The notes below the pieces were generated by a model. That model did no database searches. It had not been told where the DNA came from and was given only the letters and a program-made list of their open reading frames with translations. Shown piece by piece: positions 57,701 through 58,964 of a DNA stretch of 58,964 nucleotides (positions are counted from its first letter, which is position 1; the number at the start of each line of letters is the position of its first letter). Position numbers and translations under genes: made by a program. The stretch is from an uncultured Collinsella sp. (GTDB taxonomy: Bacteria > Actinomycetota > Coriobacteriia > Coriobacteriales > Coriobacteriaceae): NCBI GenBank assembly GCA_902475245.1, contig CABRYP010000010.1:1-58964 (forward strand), in the 5' to 3' direction.

Positions 57701-58892
57701 GACCGCGCTTCGCATGGCGCTGGCGCACCCGTTCTACCTGCTCATCTATACGGTGTTCATCTCGCTCATGGGCGTATTCATCGCGGCCTCGGTGAGCTGG
57801 AACTCGTCGCAGCTCACCGAGTACAAGCCCTACGATGCCAACGTGATCGTGGTCGACCGCGACAATAGCGACCTTTCGCGGGCGCTTACCAAGCACCTGG
57901 GCTCACGCTTTGACCTGGTCACGGGCGTCGGCGACGACACGTACGACCTTGCGGATGCGCTCGCCAAGAGCAACAGCGCCAAGGGCAGCGCCGATTGCGT
58001 GTTCTTTATCCCGGAGGGGTTTGAGGACGATCTTGTTGCAGCCGCCCGTGCGGGGGAGGCCCTGCCCAAACTTGACGTGACGTACGGCTCCGGCACTATG
58101 GCGGCGGCGCTCTCGTCTGCCGAGGCCTCGCGGTGGGTCTCGCTCGCGGGCGCTGCGGCGGCGCTTGAACCCGCTGCCTCCAACGTTGGCGTCGCAAGGG
58201 CCGCCGAGCACGCGGCCGCCAAGCGCGCGGAAGTCGAGATCGAGCAGGTCAAGGTCGACTCGACTGCCGCTGCCACGCTCGAGTCGTATTTCAACTTTGG
58301 TGCATACGCGATCATCTCGTCGGTCATCGTGTCGGTGGGACTGGTGTTCTCGGGCATGAACGAGCCCGAGCGCGTGCGCCGCATGGAGGCCGGCCCGGTC
58401 TCCGAGCGCCAGCGTTCGCTTGCCGTGTTCGCGGCCGCTGCCGTGCTCACCGTCTGCATTTGGCTCGTGTCGAGCATGATGGGCATCGTGGGCTTTGCCG
58501 GCGCGGTCGCCGAGGTCGGCGTGGGGCGTGTGTGCTTGGCACTGGCGGCGACGTTTGCCCTGGCGTGCACGCCGCTGGCCGTTGGCTTTGCGCTTTCGAG
58601 CCTGGGTGCGCGCGAGGAGCTGCTCAACGGTGTGGGTAACCTGCTTGGCATGCTCATGACGTTTTTGGGCGGCGCTTGGATGCCGCTGTCGCTGATGGGC
58701 CCGGCCGTGCAGACGGTGGCGCACTTTGTGCCGACATATTGGGTGAACGACGCGATCAGCAAGGCGCTTGCCTCGGATTTGACGTCTGCCATGCTGGGCG
58801 ACATCGCCTGCGACCTGGGCGTAACGGCACTCTTTGCCGTGGCCATTGCCGCCGCAGGCCTGGCCCTTGCGCACAACAAATCCCGCGCCTAG
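57687..58892 (+). CDS. ABC-2 type exporter permease (second)
   Basis: The 401-aa protein has the same layout as the preceding permease: an N-terminal helix (about 17-37), an exterior domain (about 40-205, with a helical part AAEHAAAKRAEVEIEQ) and a C-terminal block of helices that includes VGNLLGMLMTFLGGAWMPLSLMGP. I chose ATG 57687, preceded by GGAAGGAG, inside the end of the previous gene. It closes the exporter operon. The last 72 bases of the window (58893-58964) hold no feature I can support. Confidence 0.88.
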   Translation: MSTFKTALRMALAHPFYLLIYTVFISLMGVFIAASVSWNSSQLTEYKPYDANVIVVDRDNSDLSRALTKHLGSRFDLVTGVGDDTYDLADALAKSNSAKGSADCVFFIPEGFEDDLVAAARAGEALPKLDVTYGSGTMAAALSSAEASRWVSLAGAAAALEPAASNVGVARAAEHAAAKRAEVEIEQVKVDSTAAATLESYFNFGAYAIISSVIVSVGLVFSGMNEPERVRRMEAGPVSERQRSLAVFAAAAVLTVCIWLVSSMMGIVGFAGAVAEVGVGRVCLALAATFALACTPLAVGFALSSLGAREELLNGVGNLLGMLMTFLGGAWMPLSLMGPAVQTVAHFVPTYWVNDAISKALASDLTSAMLGDIACDLGVTALFAVAIAAAGLALAHNKSRA

Positions 58893-58964
58893 CCACAACC
58901 CGTCACTTGGGGACGTTCCTTTTAATATGAGCAGGACATTGTCAAGAGGCAAAATCGGGCCTGG

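Overview
The window looks like chromosomal DNA of a gut Coriobacteriia actinobacterium, most likely Collinsella or a close relative. The grounds are high GC, a 12-helix membrane LuxR regulator, very large Ala/Thr-rich surface proteins with LAxTG-type wall-sorting tails, an NfnAB pair, an Ech-type hydrogenase and a dense load of intergenic palindromes. This placement is inference; no rRNA is present. The only RNA gene seen is an initiator tRNA-fMet.

Layout. 1-10.6 kb: a membrane-integrated LuxR regulator, then two sorted surface proteins (651 and 2200 aa) that share near-identical anchor-coding 3' ends, downstream hairpin pairs and an upstream palindromic operator-like site. 11-17 kb (minus strand): NfnAB transhydrogenase, pth, prs and glmU. 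17.2-20.5 kb: a three-gene ECF vitamin/metal importer (T, fused A-A', S). 21-26.3 kb: exonuclease III, sirtuin, a folP-folK fusion with a long insert, a biotin-ligase-like protein and coaX. 26.5-27.1 kb: tRNA-fMet followed by an array of five 55-bp palindromes with an 80/81-bp period. 27.2-30.8 kb: an Old-Yellow-Enzyme/FeS flavoprotein, then a DUF4143 ATPase preceded by four 23-bp iterons. 31-44.7 kb: three membrane-anchored exported proteins in tight array leading into a 3575-aa GLUG-rich secreted giant. 44.9-47.1 kb: an AlbA_2/Schlafen-type regulator preceded by four 20-bp tandem repeats, then a lone IS3-OrfA-like HTH protein. 47.3-53.0 kb: a five-gene Ech-type [NiFe] hydrogenase with subunits A and B fused. 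53.6-58.9 kb: a NarL-type two-component system divergent from an ABC-2 exporter.

How it fits together. The energy theme is anaerobic redox balancing: NfnAB links NADH, NADPH and ferredoxin, and the Ech complex can oxidise ferredoxin to H2 while moving ions. The surface theme is three separate loci for large cell-envelope proteins.

The most unusual material is non-coding. One family is ten copies of an exactly 55-bp palindrome. Another is a MITE-like family of about 152 bp at 20.5 kb and 53.1-53.5 kb, sharing an AAAACCGCAGGTAGA-like core. There are also helically phased tandem repeats directly upstream of two ATP-binding putative regulators, and a shared TAGGTTC-N8-GAACCTA palindrome in front of both wall-sorted surface proteins. 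I cannot assign functions to these repeats from sequence alone.
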